The notes beneath the pieces are model-generated. The model searched no databases. It was not told the origin of the DNA and saw only the letters and a program-made list of their open reading frames with translations. Positions 10,937 through 19,923 of a stretch of DNA of 64,000 nt are shown here, piece after piece. The DNA is from Alteraurantiacibacter hainanensis. Its GTDB lineage: Bacteria > Pseudomonadota > Alphaproteobacteria > Sphingomonadales > Sphingomonadaceae. Within the stretch, counting starts at the first letter, position 1; each line of letters opens with the position of its first letter. The stretch is from assembly GCF_036321025.1 (NCBI RefSeq), contig NZ_JAZAPB010000002.1, forward strand, positions 434,001 through 498,000, given 5' to 3'. A program made the translations under genes and the position numbers.

Positions 10937-11530
10937 TCAGGCCGCCATGCGCTCTATGGTCTGCGCGGCGGCCTCGATCTTCTCCTCGCCGTCCACGCCC
11001 ATGATGCCATCGGCGACGACCATCTCCACGTCGTCGATCCCGATGAATCGCAGGAAATGGCGCAGCCACGGTGTCAGGAAGTCGATTTCACTGCCGATCG
11101 GCGTGCCGCCCGTTGCGATGACGACGTAGGCCTTCTTCCCGGTCAGCAGTCCGACGGGACCGTTCTCCGTATAGCGGAAGGTCGTGCCCGCCCGTGCCAC
11201 CAGGTCGGCCCACGCCTTGAGCGTCGCGGGCATGGTGAAGTTGTAGACCGGCAGGCTGAGCACCAGCGTCCCGGCAGCCTGCAGTTCTGCGATCAGTTCA
11301 TCGCCGACCGATGCCAGCGCCTGCTGTTCGCTGTTGCGGTCTTCCACCGGCGTCAGGTTGGCAGCGAAGCGTTCGGCATCGATCAGCGGCAGGTCGTTTG
11401 CGGACAGGTCGCGAACGACGACCTCGGCGCCGGTGGCGCGGGCCAGCCGTTCGACCAGCCTTCCACCCAGGCGGCGCGAGACCGATCCCTCTCCGCGGAT
11501 GCTGGCGGTGATGTGGAGAATGTTGCTCAT
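10937..11530 (-). CDS. azoR: FMN-dependent NADH azoreductase / quinone reductase
   Basis: 197 residues, the usual AzoR length. The flavodoxin-like fold is visible in ILHITASIRGEGSVSRRLG (phosphate loop), LVLSLPVYNFTMPATLKAWAD (the conserved P-x-YNF-x-P FMN segment) and VVIATGGTPIG. These dimeric enzymes reduce quinones and azo compounds with NAD(P)H. It lies 18 nt downstream of pirin on the same strand, divergent from a LysR regulator, the familiar arrangement of electrophile/quinone-responsive modules. An intrinsic terminator follows. Confidence 0.9.
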   Translation of the reverse strand: MSNILHITASIRGEGSVSRRLGGRLVERLARATGAEVVVRDLSANDLPLIDAERFAANLTPVEDRNSEQQALASVGDELIAELQAAGTLVLSLPVYNFTMPATLKAWADLVARAGTTFRYTENGPVGLLTGKKAYVVIATGGTPIGSEIDFLTPWLRHFLRFIGIDDVEMVVADGIMGVDGEEKIEAAAQTIERMAA

Positions 11531-11548
11531 GTCAGTTGCTCCTTCAGG

Positions 11549-12253
11549 TCAGGCGGCATCGACGAGGACGAGTTCGCTGTCCTCGCTGGCCGCGATGGTG
11601 ATGGTGTCGATCCCGGTGATGGCCACGCCGTCGCGGGCGCGCGCTTCCACGTCGCCCACGCGCACCGTGCCGGTGGCGGGCACGAGGTAGGCGTGGCGCG
11701 AGGGATCGATCGCATAGCTGATCGTCTCGCCCGCCTTCAGCGTTGCGCCCAGCACGCGGGCGTCGGTGCGAATTGGCAATGCATCGCCGTCATCGGACTT
11801 GCCCGAAGCGAGCACCGCCCAGGCACCCGAACGATCCGCCTTGGGGAACAGCCGGGCACCCCACGAGGGAGCCTCGCCGTCGCTGTCGGCATCGGGAATG
11901 ATCCAGATCTGGAAGATCCGGGTGACCGTGTCTTCCAGGTTGTATTCCGAGTGGCGGATGCCGGTGCCCGCGCTCATCACCTGGACGTCGCCGGCCTCGG
12001 TGCGACCCTTGTTTCCGAGGCTGTCCTCGTGCGTGATCGCGCCTTCGCGGACGTAGGTGATGATTTCCATGTCGCGATGGGGATGGGCCGGAAATCCGGT
12101 CTTCGGCTGGATGGTGTCGTCGTTCCAGACGCGCAGCGAGCCCCAGTGCACGCGGGCCGGGTCGTGATAGCCTGCAAAGGAGAAGTGATGCTTGGCGTCG
12201 AGCCAGCCGTGGTTGGCTCCGCCGAGGCTTTCGAAAGGACGCAGTTCGATCAT
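11549..12253 (-). CDS. Pirin-family bicupin protein (possible quercetinase)
   Basis: 234 residues with the N-terminal cupin metal-binding motif HPHRDMEIITYV and the second ligand set in SAGTGIRHSEYN, the His/His/His/Glu pattern of pirins. The C-terminal cupin is shorter. Some pirins act as quercetin 2,3-dioxygenases, others as redox-responsive cofactors, and the sequence does not decide. It is first in a two-gene operon with azoR and divergent from the LysR gene at 12350 across 96 bp. Confidence 0.9.
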   Translation of the reverse strand: MIELRPFESLGGANHGWLDAKHHFSFAGYHDPARVHWGSLRVWNDDTIQPKTGFPAHPHRDMEIITYVREGAITHEDSLGNKGRTEAGDVQVMSAGTGIRHSEYNLEDTVTRIFQIWIIPDADSDGEAPSWGARLFPKADRSGAWAVLASGKSDDGDALPIRTDARVLGATLKAGETISYAIDPSRHAYLVPATGTVRVGDVEARARDGVAITGIDTITIAASEDSELVLVDAA

Positions 12254-12349
12254 GTCGTGTCTCCCTAAAGGGTTGTGGAGACGATCTAGGACTGCCTGTG
12301 CGTTTTGATTAGTGGTATAATATTCGATGAAAGGTTCGAGAAAGTTGAA

Positions 12350-13279
12350 ATGTCAGATCCAGGTTCTCCCACGCTCGACCAGCTGCGGATTTTCCTCGCG
12401 GTGGTGGACGCCGGCAGCTTCGCCGCGGCCGGGCGCAAGCTCAATCGCGCGGTCTCTGTCATCAGCTATGGCATCGCCAATCTCGAGGCCCAGCTGGGAC
12501 TGACCCTGTTCGACCGCGATGGTAAGCGCACCCCGGTGCTCACCGCCGCGGGCAAGGCCATTCTCGAGGAAGCGCGCCGCGTGGATTCGCGGGTGGACGG
12601 GCTGAAGGCGCGGGCAAAGGGCCTGCTCGAAGGCCTGGAAGCCGAGGTCAGCCTTGCCGTCGACGTGATGCTGCCAACCGAGTGTCTTGCGGCGATCCTT
12701 CACCAGTTCCGACGACAGTATCCTACCGTGTCGCTTCGCCTGCATGTCGAGGGACTGGGAGCCGTTGCCGCGCTGGTGCTGGATGGCAGGGCGGTTCTCG
12801 GCATTGCCGGTCCCGTCGCGGCGGGGATAGAGGGGCTTTCCCGCGTCGATGGCGGCGCGGTCCGCCTCGTCCCGGTGGCAGCGCCCGACCATCCCCTGGC
12901 CCGGGCGAAGCAGCTGGAGCCCGGCGCCGGTCGCGACCATATCCAGCTTGTCCTGACCGACCGTTCCCCGCTGACGCAGGGGCGCGACTTTGCGGTCCAT
13001 TCGCCTCAGACATGGCGGCTGGCCGATCTGGGCGCAAAGCACGCCCTGCTGCGCGAGGGTATCGGCTGGGGCAACATGCCCGTACCGATGATCCGCGACG
13101 ATCTGATCGCGGGAACTCTGGTGCAACTGCACATGCCCGAGGATCCCGGCGGGCTCTATCGTTTTTCCGCCATCCACCGCGCCGACGTGCATCCGGGCCC
13201 GGCGACATCGTGGCTGAGCGAACGGTTCCTGGGCATGGAGTTCGACGACGAACCCGCTTCGGGAAAATCAGCCGGCTGA
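12350..13279 (+). CDS. LysR-family transcriptional regulator
   Basis: 309 residues. The N-terminal winged HTH is clear: LDQLRIFLAVVDAGSFAAAGRKLNRAVSVISYGIANLEAQLGLTLFDRDG. A periplasmic-binding-like effector domain follows, about residues 95-300. The ATG at 12350 is chosen because the homology begins just after it; an upstream in-frame start at 12305 would add 15 unlikely residues. It is divergent from pirin-azoR, which it probably regulates in response to quinones or electrophiles (inference). Confidence 0.88.
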   Translation: MSDPGSPTLDQLRIFLAVVDAGSFAAAGRKLNRAVSVISYGIANLEAQLGLTLFDRDGKRTPVLTAAGKAILEEARRVDSRVDGLKARAKGLLEGLEAEVSLAVDVMLPTECLAAILHQFRRQYPTVSLRLHVEGLGAVAALVLDGRAVLGIAGPVAAGIEGLSRVDGGAVRLVPVAAPDHPLARAKQLEPGAGRDHIQLVLTDRSPLTQGRDFAVHSPQTWRLADLGAKHALLREGIGWGNMPVPMIRDDLIAGTLVQLHMPEDPGGLYRFSAIHRADVHPGPATSWLSERFLGMEFDDEPASGKSAG

Positions 13280-13350
13280 GCCCTGGGCATTCCAACGTTC
13301 GGGACGCGAACGGCTGTTGCCCGTTCGCCACATGGCGCTGCGTCATTGAT

Positions 13351-13368
13351 CTGTAACCCAGCTGTCCT
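13351..13368 (+). promoter_or_regulatory. Pho-box-like direct repeat (candidate PhoB site)
   Basis: CTGTAAC, four bases, then CTGTCCT: two heptamers with 11-bp spacing, close to the PhoB consensus CTGTCAT-N4-CTGTCAT. It lies 54 bp before the start of the TonB receptor-phytase operon, where phosphate control would make sense. Two or three positions deviate, so this is a candidate only. Confidence 0.5.
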
Positions 13369-13421
13369 CAATCGATCATGTAGCGGGCCTAGCCGCGCCT
13401 CCAACAGACAGGAGGACACCC

Positions 13422-16319
13422 GTGACACATTCCCGCTTGCTCGGCTCTGCCAGCATTGCCGCCATCGCCCTTTCCGCCGCGCCCGCCATGGCCGGGGACG
13501 TGACCGGCGTGGTGATCGATTCGACCGATACCGTGGCCCTGCAATCCGCCGTGGTGCGCATTCCCGAGCTCAATCGGCAGGTGACGACCGAACGCGACGG
13601 GTCCTTCCGCATCGCCGATCTCCCGGCTGGCAGCTGGACCGTCGAGGTCCGCTATGTCGGCGTGCCGACCGAGACGCAGGTGATCGAGGTTCCCGAGGAA
13701 GGCGTGGTTACGGCGAACTTCCTGCTCGGCGAGGAAGAGGACAACATCCTCGTCTACGGCCAGCGCGCCAACCAGGCCAACGCCCTGTCGCGCGAATATG
13801 CCAGCGACACCGTGGTCGACGTGCTGACGCGCGACGCGATCGGCCAGTTCCCGGATCAGAACGTGGCGGAAAGCCTGCGACGCCTGCCCGGGGTGAACGT
13901 GCTGAACGACCAGGGCGAGGGACGCTTCGTGGCCGTTCGGGGTCTGGATCCCAACCTCAACGCGACATCCGTCAACGGCGTGCGCGTGCCTGCGCCCGAG
14001 GGCGACATCCGCGCCGTGGCGCTGGACGTGATTTCCAGCGACATCATCGAGAGCATCGAGGTGAGAAAGTCGCTGACTCCCGACATGGACGCCGACACCA
14101 TCGGCGCCAGCATCGAGATCAACACCGTTTCGGCTTTCGACCGCCGGGGCAACTTCGTCACCGTGTCGGGCGAAGGCAGCTACAACGAGTATTCCGAGGA
14201 GCTGAACCCGAAGGGCAGTATCAACTTCGCCTATCGCCTGACCGACGACTTCGGCGTGTCGGGCGGCCTGTCATACTACAACCGCTTCTTCGAGACCGAC
14301 AATGTCGAGATGGACGGCTGGGAAGACGACGATGGTCTCGTCTATGCCGAGGACCTGGAATACCGCGACTACGACGTGGAGCGGGAGCGCATCTCCGCCT
14401 CGCTCGGCTTCGACCTGCGCGCCTCCGACAGCACGACGCTCTCCGCGCGTGGCCTGTGGAGCCGGTTCGACGACCAGGAATATCGTCGCCGCCTGATCTT
14501 CGACTTCGGCGATGCCTTCGTCACCGGCAGCGGCACTTCCGCGGTATTCGCCGATTTCGACCCGTCCGAGCCGGACGAGGAATATGCCATCACGGTGGAG
14601 CGCGACATCAAGGACCGCTTCGAGCGCCAGGAAATCTACTCGTTCAGCTTCGGCGGCCAGACCGAAACCGGGCCCTGGAACATCGAGTACATGGCCAGCT
14701 ATGCCCGATCGAGCGAGGCCGAGGACGACAGTGTCGATCCCGCCGTGTTCGCGCGCGATTTCGAGGCGGACGGGCTGGCCGCGACCATCGACTATTCCGA
14801 CGAACGCGTGCCGACCTACGCGATTTCGGGCGTGGACGACTTCTTCGACGCGTCGACCTATGAACTGGACGAGATCGAACTGACCGACCTCTCCGATTCC
14901 AGGGATGCCGAATACGCGGCCAAGCTCGACATCGGCCGCGATTTCATCAGCGGGGCGGGCGTGTTCACCGTGCAGACCGGCTTCAAGGGCCGCTGGCGCG
15001 AAAAGAGCTTCAACGGAGACATCCAGTTCTTCGAAACCGACGATCTCACCCTGGCCGACGTGCTGGGCGAGCAGACCTATCGCCTCGTCGATATCCAACC
15101 CGTCGCCAGCTACACCGGTGCCAGCGACTTCTTCTTTGCCAACCGGGCCGATTTCGAATTGCAGGAAATCGACAGCGCCTTCGACAGCGCGGCAGAGGAC
15201 TACACCATCGAAGAAGACATCTACGCCGGCTACCTGCTGGGCCGCTGGGAAAGCGACAGCCTGACGGTGATCGGCGGCGTGCGTGCCGAATACACTCAGA
15301 CCGACATCATCGGCAACTTCACCCTGCTGGTGGAGGAAGGCGGATCCCTTCCGGACGGCACCATCGCGGACGATGACACGGTGATCGTCACCCCGCAGAC
15401 GACACCCGCCAATTACGGCTTCTGGCTGCCCAGCCTGAATATCCGCTACGAGCCGGTGGACGACCTGGTGCTGCGCGCAGCGGGCTATCGCAGTCTGGTG
15501 CGTCCCGGCTTCGCCCAGCTCGCCCCGCGCTTCATTACCGAACGCAACGACGAGGACGAGGTCGAAGGCGAGTTCGGCAATTCCAACCTCGAGCCCTACG
15601 AGGCATGGAACTTCGATGCCGGCATCGAATACTACTTCGGCGGCAACGGCGCGCTGAGCGCCGGGTTCTTCTACAAGGACATCGCCAACTACATCGTCAC
15701 CGTCGAATACGAGGCCGAAGACCTCGACGGAGACGACGAAATCGGGGCCGACGAACTGCTCGTTTTCAACGGCATCGCCTTCAACGAGGCGGCCATTCCG
15801 GTGAACGGCGACAGCGCCGAGGTCTGGGGGATCGAACTGGGCTTCGCCATGCAGTGGGACATGCTGCCCGCGCCTTTCGACGGGCTGCTTACGCAGGCCA
15901 ACTACACCTACACCGATGCGACGGCCACGATTTCCGACGGCTCGCTCGACCTGTTCGGCCAGGGTTTCGGCAACGGCATCAGCACCATTCCGCTGCCCGC
16001 TTCCAGCGAGCATACGCTGAACGGGGTTATCGGTTACGAGAAGGGGCCGATCAGCCTTCGCCTGGCGGGCACCTATCGCGACGACTACCTTGATGAACTG
16101 GGCGGCGATCCGGAGGAATACCGTTTCGTGGACAGCCATTTCCAGCTCGACGCCAGTGCCCGGCTTACCGTGATGGAAGGGGTGCAGCTGTTCGTGGAAG
16201 CGATCAACCTGACCGACGCCGAGTACTTCGCCTACAACACCGTGGGCGGGCGGCAGAACAACTACCAGTATGAAATCTACGGCCGCACCTTCAAGGGCGG
16301 CGTGCGGGTGACGTTCTGA
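13422..16319 (+). CDS. TonB-dependent receptor with carboxypeptidase-regulatory-like N-domain
   Basis: 965 residues from a GTG start with a good GGAGG site. The signal peptide ends near AAPAMAG. Residues 25-105 form a CarboxypepD-reg-like beta sandwich, then a plug with QFPDQNVAESLRRLPGVNV and GRFVAVRGLDPNLNATSVNG, the hallmark of the TonB-Xanth-Caul receptor group, and a large barrel ending in RTFKGGVRVTF. The stop shares one base with the start of the phytase gene, so the receptor probably imports phytate-derived or other organophosphate ligands. This pairing is known from aquatic Proteobacteria. Confidence 0.9.
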   Translation: MTHSRLLGSASIAAIALSAAPAMAGDVTGVVIDSTDTVALQSAVVRIPELNRQVTTERDGSFRIADLPAGSWTVEVRYVGVPTETQVIEVPEEGVVTANFLLGEEEDNILVYGQRANQANALSREYASDTVVDVLTRDAIGQFPDQNVAESLRRLPGVNVLNDQGEGRFVAVRGLDPNLNATSVNGVRVPAPEGDIRAVALDVISSDIIESIEVRKSLTPDMDADTIGASIEINTVSAFDRRGNFVTVSGEGSYNEYSEELNPKGSINFAYRLTDDFGVSGGLSYYNRFFETDNVEMDGWEDDDGLVYAEDLEYRDYDVERERISASLGFDLRASDSTTLSARGLWSRFDDQEYRRRLIFDFGDAFVTGSGTSAVFADFDPSEPDEEYAITVERDIKDRFERQEIYSFSFGGQTETGPWNIEYMASYARSSEAEDDSVDPAVFARDFEADGLAATIDYSDERVPTYAISGVDDFFDASTYELDEIELTDLSDSRDAEYAAKLDIGRDFISGAGVFTVQTGFKGRWREKSFNGDIQFFETDDLTLADVLGEQTYRLVDIQPVASYTGASDFFFANRADFELQEIDSAFDSAAEDYTIEEDIYAGYLLGRWESDSLTVIGGVRAEYTQTDIIGNFTLLVEEGGSLPDGTIADDDTVIVTPQTTPANYGFWLPSLNIRYEPVDDLVLRAAGYRSLVRPGFAQLAPRFITERNDEDEVEGEFGNSNLEPYEAWNFDAGIEYYFGGNGALSAGFFYKDIANYIVTVEYEAEDLDGDDEIGADELLVFNGIAFNEAAIPVNGDSAEVWGIELGFAMQWDMLPAPFDGLLTQANYTYTDATATISDGSLDLFGQGFGNGISTIPLPASSEHTLNGVIGYEKGPISLRLAGTYRDDYLDELGGDPEEYRFVDSHFQLDASARLTVMEGVQLFVEAINLTDAEYFAYNTVGGRQNNYQYEIYGRTFKGGVRVTF

Positions 16320-17323
16320 TGCGGGCCGTCACGATAGCCGCCGCGCTGCTTCTGGCAGGCTGCGCCACCACCCCCACCGGTCTTCCCCCGGTCTCGGTCG
16401 TCGCCATTGGCGAGACCGAACCGGTGGGCACGGCCAACGAGGACGCTGCCGACGATCCCGCCATCTGGCGCAACGACGCAGACCCCTCGCAAAGCCTGAT
16501 CGTCGCCACCGACAAGAAGGCGGGTCTCTATGTCTATGGCCTGGACGGAGAGGTTCGCAGCTTCATCGACGCGGGCGCGGTGAACAACGTCGACCTGGTG
16601 ACGCTGGAGGACGGCACGGTTTTCGTCGCCGCCAGCGACCGCATCGACCTTGCCAATTCGCACATCGCCACCTTCACGCTGGATACGCAGAGCGGCGAAC
16701 TGAGCCCGCTGGGCCGCGTGCCGAGCGGGCCGGGCGAGGGATACGGTTTCTGCATGAGCCAGCACGGCGGGCTCAAGGCGCTGGCGGTCATCAAGGACGG
16801 ACAGCTTCGCGAATACGAGATGACGCCCGGCCCCGCTCCGCAGGCCACGCTGGTGCGCGAGATGTCCGTGCCGAGCCAGCCCGAGGGCTGCGTCTACGAC
16901 GAGCGCGACGGGACGCTCTACGTGGGCGAGGAAGTCGGCGGCATCTGGCGCTTTGCCGATGGCGCGACGACCGGAGAGCTGGTCGCCCCGATCGACAACC
17001 GGTACCTGGTCGCCGACGTGGAAGGCCTCGCCATCGCACCCGAGGGCGAGAACGGTGGCTACCTGGTCGCCTCCAGCCAGGGGGACAATGCCTACGCGGT
17101 CTACGCACTGCCGGGCATGACGCCGGTGGGTCGCTTCGCCATCGCGGCAGGCACGTATGGTTCCGCCGAAGAGACCGACGGCATCGCTCTCGATACGCGC
17201 AGCTTCGGGCCGGACTACCCGCAGGGCCTGTTCATCGCGCAGGACGGCATCAATCCTCCGCAGGCGCAGAACTTCAAGCTCGCGAGCTGGGCCGCCATCC
17301 GCGCCGCACTGGGGCTGGACTAA
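16319..17323 (+). CDS. Beta-propeller 3-phytase, lipoprotein
   Basis: 334 residues. The N-terminus has the lipobox LLLAGC, so it is likely lipid-anchored. Beta-propeller phytase features include AADDPAIWRNDADPSQSLIVATDKKAGLYVYGLDG, NNVDLV, GEGYGFCM, PEGCVYDERDGTLYVGEEVGGIWRF (given here in parts by motif: PEGCVYDE, LYVGEE), DVEGLAI and a closing GLFIAQDG. Acidic residues in these loops bind Ca and phosphate. The reaction is phytate dephosphorylation. Translationally coupled to the TonB receptor, it forms a phosphate-scavenging pair downstream of a candidate Pho box. Confidence 0.9.
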   Translation: MRAVTIAAALLLAGCATTPTGLPPVSVVAIGETEPVGTANEDAADDPAIWRNDADPSQSLIVATDKKAGLYVYGLDGEVRSFIDAGAVNNVDLVTLEDGTVFVAASDRIDLANSHIATFTLDTQSGELSPLGRVPSGPGEGYGFCMSQHGGLKALAVIKDGQLREYEMTPGPAPQATLVREMSVPSQPEGCVYDERDGTLYVGEEVGGIWRFADGATTGELVAPIDNRYLVADVEGLAIAPEGENGGYLVASSQGDNAYAVYALPGMTPVGRFAIAAGTYGSAEETDGIALDTRSFGPDYPQGLFIAQDGINPPQAQNFKLASWAAIRAALGLD

Positions 17324-17356
17324 CCTTCGCCCGGGCGGACAAAGTCAATTGCCTCT

Positions 17357-17389
17357 CCCGTTGCAGCCGCTAGGATCGGCTGCAACGGG
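17357..17389. terminator. Perfect 13-bp inverted repeat between phytase and next gene
   Basis: CCCGTTGCAGCCG and CGGCTGCAACGGG flank a 7-nt loop. It starts 34 nt after the phytase stop and ends 13 nt before the next ATG. There is no T-run on the plus side, so it may be a weak terminator, an RNA-stabilising hairpin or a control element of the 17402 gene. Confidence 0.6.
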
Positions 17390-17401
17390 ACGAGGATCAC
17401 A

Positions 17402-17803
17402 ATGACGACACGCCGCGAAGACCTCAAGTGGGGCACCCTGTTGCCGGCGCTCGGCACCGGCTGGCATGGCGCATTCGCCGCCGCGCCGGGCGGGCTCGAC
17501 GCGCTGCTGATCGACACCCGCTTTCCCGGCGCGCTGGACGTCGCCGATGCGTCCATGCCCGTGCTGCGGTTTGCCGGTGACGTCACCCGCGTCTGGTACG
17601 ACGAGCTTGACGAGCGCTGGCGCAGGCCCGGTTTCGTGCTGGGCGGCATAACCGGCGCGGACGCGCTGTTCGTGCTGGAGACCTTGGCCACCCACCAGGG
17701 TCGCCGCGTGGTATCACGCACCACGCTGGACCTGCCGCGCGCGAACCGCGTGCAGGCCGTTCGCTGGATCATCGCACCGCACCATCCCAGTGTCGCCGGA
17801 TGA
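17402..17803 (+). CDS. Hypothetical protein preceding a flavoprotein dehydrogenase
   Basis: 133 residues, no signal peptide or membrane segment, and a family I do not recognise. The sequence is moderately hydrophobic with several Trp and Arg residues and ends in HHPSVAG. Its stop overlaps the start of the p-cresol methylhydroxylase-like gene by 4 nt (ATGA), so it is almost certainly made together with that enzyme and its cytochrome. It might be an accessory or maturation factor (inference). Confidence 0.7.
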   Translation: MTTRREDLKWGTLLPALGTGWHGAFAAAPGGLDALLIDTRFPGALDVADASMPVLRFAGDVTRVWYDELDERWRRPGFVLGGITGADALFVLETLATHQGRRVVSRTTLDLPRANRVQAVRWIIAPHHPSVAG

Positions 17804-19422
17804 CAGTCCTGCCGCCCGACCTCGACGACGCAGGCTTCGCCGCGTTCCTGGCCGATCTTCGCGGCGCGGTGGGGGAGGACTGGGTCTGGTCTTCCGACGC
17901 CGACATGTTCCCCTATCGCGACGCCTTCTCGCCGGTGTGGAACACGCCGGAAGAGATACAGGCCTCCAGCGCCGTCGCCCCGGCAGACGTGGCGCAGGTG
18001 CAGGAAGTGGTGCGCATTGCCCGCCGCCACCGGGTGCCGCTGCACCCGATCTCCACCGGCAAGAACTTCGGCTACGGCGGTGCCTCGCCCAACGTGGCCG
18101 GCAGCGCGGTGCTGGACCTGAAGCGGCTGGACCGCGTGATCGAGGTGAATGAGGCGCGCAACTATGCGCTGGTTGAACCGGGCGTTTCCTATTTCGATCT
18201 CTACCGCCACATCCAGGAGCGCGGCCTGAAGGTGATGATCGACTGCCCCGATCCCGGCTGGGGATCGCCGGTCGGCAACGCGCTGGACCGGGGCGTGGGC
18301 TACACGATGCCGCAATTCCGCGACCACTTCGGGGCGCACTGCGGGATGGAAGTGGTGCTGCCCGATGGCGAACTGATGCGCACCGGCATGGGCGCGCTTC
18401 CCGGCGCGGACAGCTGGCAGGAATACCCATACGGCTTCGGACCGGACCCGTCGGGCCTGTTCGCGCAGGGCAATTTCGGCGTCGTCACGAAGATGGGCTT
18501 CCGCCTGATGCCGCAGCCCGAATACTACCGCACCGGGCTGGTGCGGGTGCCCAGGCGGCGCGACCTCATCAAGCTGATCGAGCACGTGAACTACCTGTCC
18601 GACAGCGGCATGGTGAGCGAGGTGCGCTTCGCCAGCCCGCTTTCGGCGCTGCTTGGCGATCCGCAGTTCGCCGCGCTGGCAACCAAGATGGGCGGTCCGT
18701 CCGATGCGGAGATGGACGCGGCCGCCTCCGCCGCCGGGCTGCACAGCTGGGCGATCGATCTGCAGTTCCTTGGCCCCCAGGCGGCCACCGCCGCGCAGTG
18801 GGACTACGCCAGGGATCGCATCCTTTCCGATATCCCCGGTGCGGAGGCGCTGGAAGGCGATCACTTCGCTCTCCCCGCGACCGAGCAGCGGCTTGAAAAC
18901 GCCACCCAGCCCTATCCCACCGCCATCCGCCGCAAGGGCGCGCTCGGCATTCCCTCACTCGGCATCTGGGAGATCGTGCGCGGCGACGGGCACGTCGGCT
19001 TCTTCCCCGTGCTGCCGCGCGATGGAGAGGCGGTGTTCGAAATGCAGCGCGTGCTGGGCGACGCGCAGCGGCAATATCCGCTGCCGCCTTATTTCAGCGC
19101 CGTCACCGCGCCGCTGTTCTGGCATTCGAACACCTTCCAGATGGTGTTCGCCCCCAGCATCAGGCGCGACGATCCGGAGCACAACGCGATGGTCCACCGC
19201 GCGATGAAGCACATGGTGGCCGTCGCCGCCGAGCACAGCTGGGGCGACTATCGCGCCGCGCCGATCTACCAGGACGACGTGGCCGCCACCTACAGCTTCA
19301 ACGGCGGACGGCTGCGCACATTCCTGGAAGCGATGAAGGACGCGGTCGATCCAGACGGCATCATCGCGCCGGGGCGGGGCGGCGTGTGGCCCCGACGGTT
19401 CAGGAACGGGGGCAGGGCATGA
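17800..19422 (+). CDS. FAD-linked oxidase, p-cresol methylhydroxylase / vanillyl-alcohol oxidase family
   Basis: 540 residues, the family's usual size. The FAD-binding PP-loop region reads HPISTGKNFGYGGASPNVAGS, followed by YALVEPGVSYFDLYRHIQ and GNALDRGVGYT, and the C-terminal half contains SPLSALLGDPQF and NTFQMVFAPSIRRDD. Family members oxidise para-substituted phenols (4-cresol, eugenol, vanillyl alcohol). The cytochrome c gene overlapping its 3' end by 4 nt indicates a flavocytochrome of PCMH type rather than an oxygen-using oxidase. The actual phenol is unknown. Confidence 0.87.
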   Translation: MTVLPPDLDDAGFAAFLADLRGAVGEDWVWSSDADMFPYRDAFSPVWNTPEEIQASSAVAPADVAQVQEVVRIARRHRVPLHPISTGKNFGYGGASPNVAGSAVLDLKRLDRVIEVNEARNYALVEPGVSYFDLYRHIQERGLKVMIDCPDPGWGSPVGNALDRGVGYTMPQFRDHFGAHCGMEVVLPDGELMRTGMGALPGADSWQEYPYGFGPDPSGLFAQGNFGVVTKMGFRLMPQPEYYRTGLVRVPRRRDLIKLIEHVNYLSDSGMVSEVRFASPLSALLGDPQFAALATKMGGPSDAEMDAAASAAGLHSWAIDLQFLGPQAATAAQWDYARDRILSDIPGAEALEGDHFALPATEQRLENATQPYPTAIRRKGALGIPSLGIWEIVRGDGHVGFFPVLPRDGEAVFEMQRVLGDAQRQYPLPPYFSAVTAPLFWHSNTFQMVFAPSIRRDDPEHNAMVHRAMKHMVAVAAEHSWGDYRAAPIYQDDVAATYSFNGGRLRTFLEAMKDAVDPDGIIAPGRGGVWPRRFRNGGRA

Positions 19423-19778
19423 GACTGATTCTCGCCTCCATCTCGCTTCTCGCCGCCGCATCGCTTTCGGTCGCCGCGCAGCCGGAAGACCGGCAGGTCG
19501 CGCACGGACGGCAGGTGTTCGAGCGCCAGTGCGCACCGTGTCACGGGGCCGGGCCGGGTGACGACCGATCGGAAATGCTTCCGGGCACGGCCGCCCTAGC
19601 GGAAAAGTACGAGGGCGCTCGCCCCGCCGCGCTGCACCTGCGCGACGACCTGCCCGCGCCGGTGCTGCAACTGTTCGTGCGGCGCGGGGCAGGGGCGATG
19701 CCGCCTTTCCGCCCGTCCGAGCTTTCCGACACCGACATCGCCGCAATTGCAGCCTACATCGCCGCCGATACGGACTAG
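19419..19778 (+). CDS. Periplasmic c-type cytochrome, partner of the flavoprotein
   Basis: 119 residues with a signal peptide (LILASISLLAAASLSVAAQ) and one haem site CAPCH around residue 45. The axial Met is probably in GAMPPF. The class I cytochrome c length matches PchC-like subunits that accept electrons from 4-cresol dehydrogenase-type flavoproteins. The ATG lies within the ATGA overlap with the upstream gene. Confidence 0.88.
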   Translation: MRLILASISLLAAASLSVAAQPEDRQVAHGRQVFERQCAPCHGAGPGDDRSEMLPGTAALAEKYEGARPAALHLRDDLPAPVLQLFVRRGAGAMPPFRPSELSDTDIAAIAAYIAADTD

Positions 19779-19923
19779 TCGCCTGGGCTCCATCCGCTTG
19801 GTTGTCGAAACCCGGCATTCGAACGAGCGATGACGGAGCCGATTGCAACACTGCTGCCGCATTTCCCGCTAGTATGCGGAACTGCCTGAATTACGATTCG
19901 ATCACGAAGGGTTCGCAAACCGC

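Noticed and set aside
10478..12268. 596-codon plus-strand ORF opposite azoR and pirin
   Set aside because: It is antisense to two well-supported genes and crosses the azoR terminator; there is no family signal.
14271..16139. 622-codon minus-strand ORF inside the TonB receptor gene
   Set aside because: Shadow frame of a clear TonB receptor.
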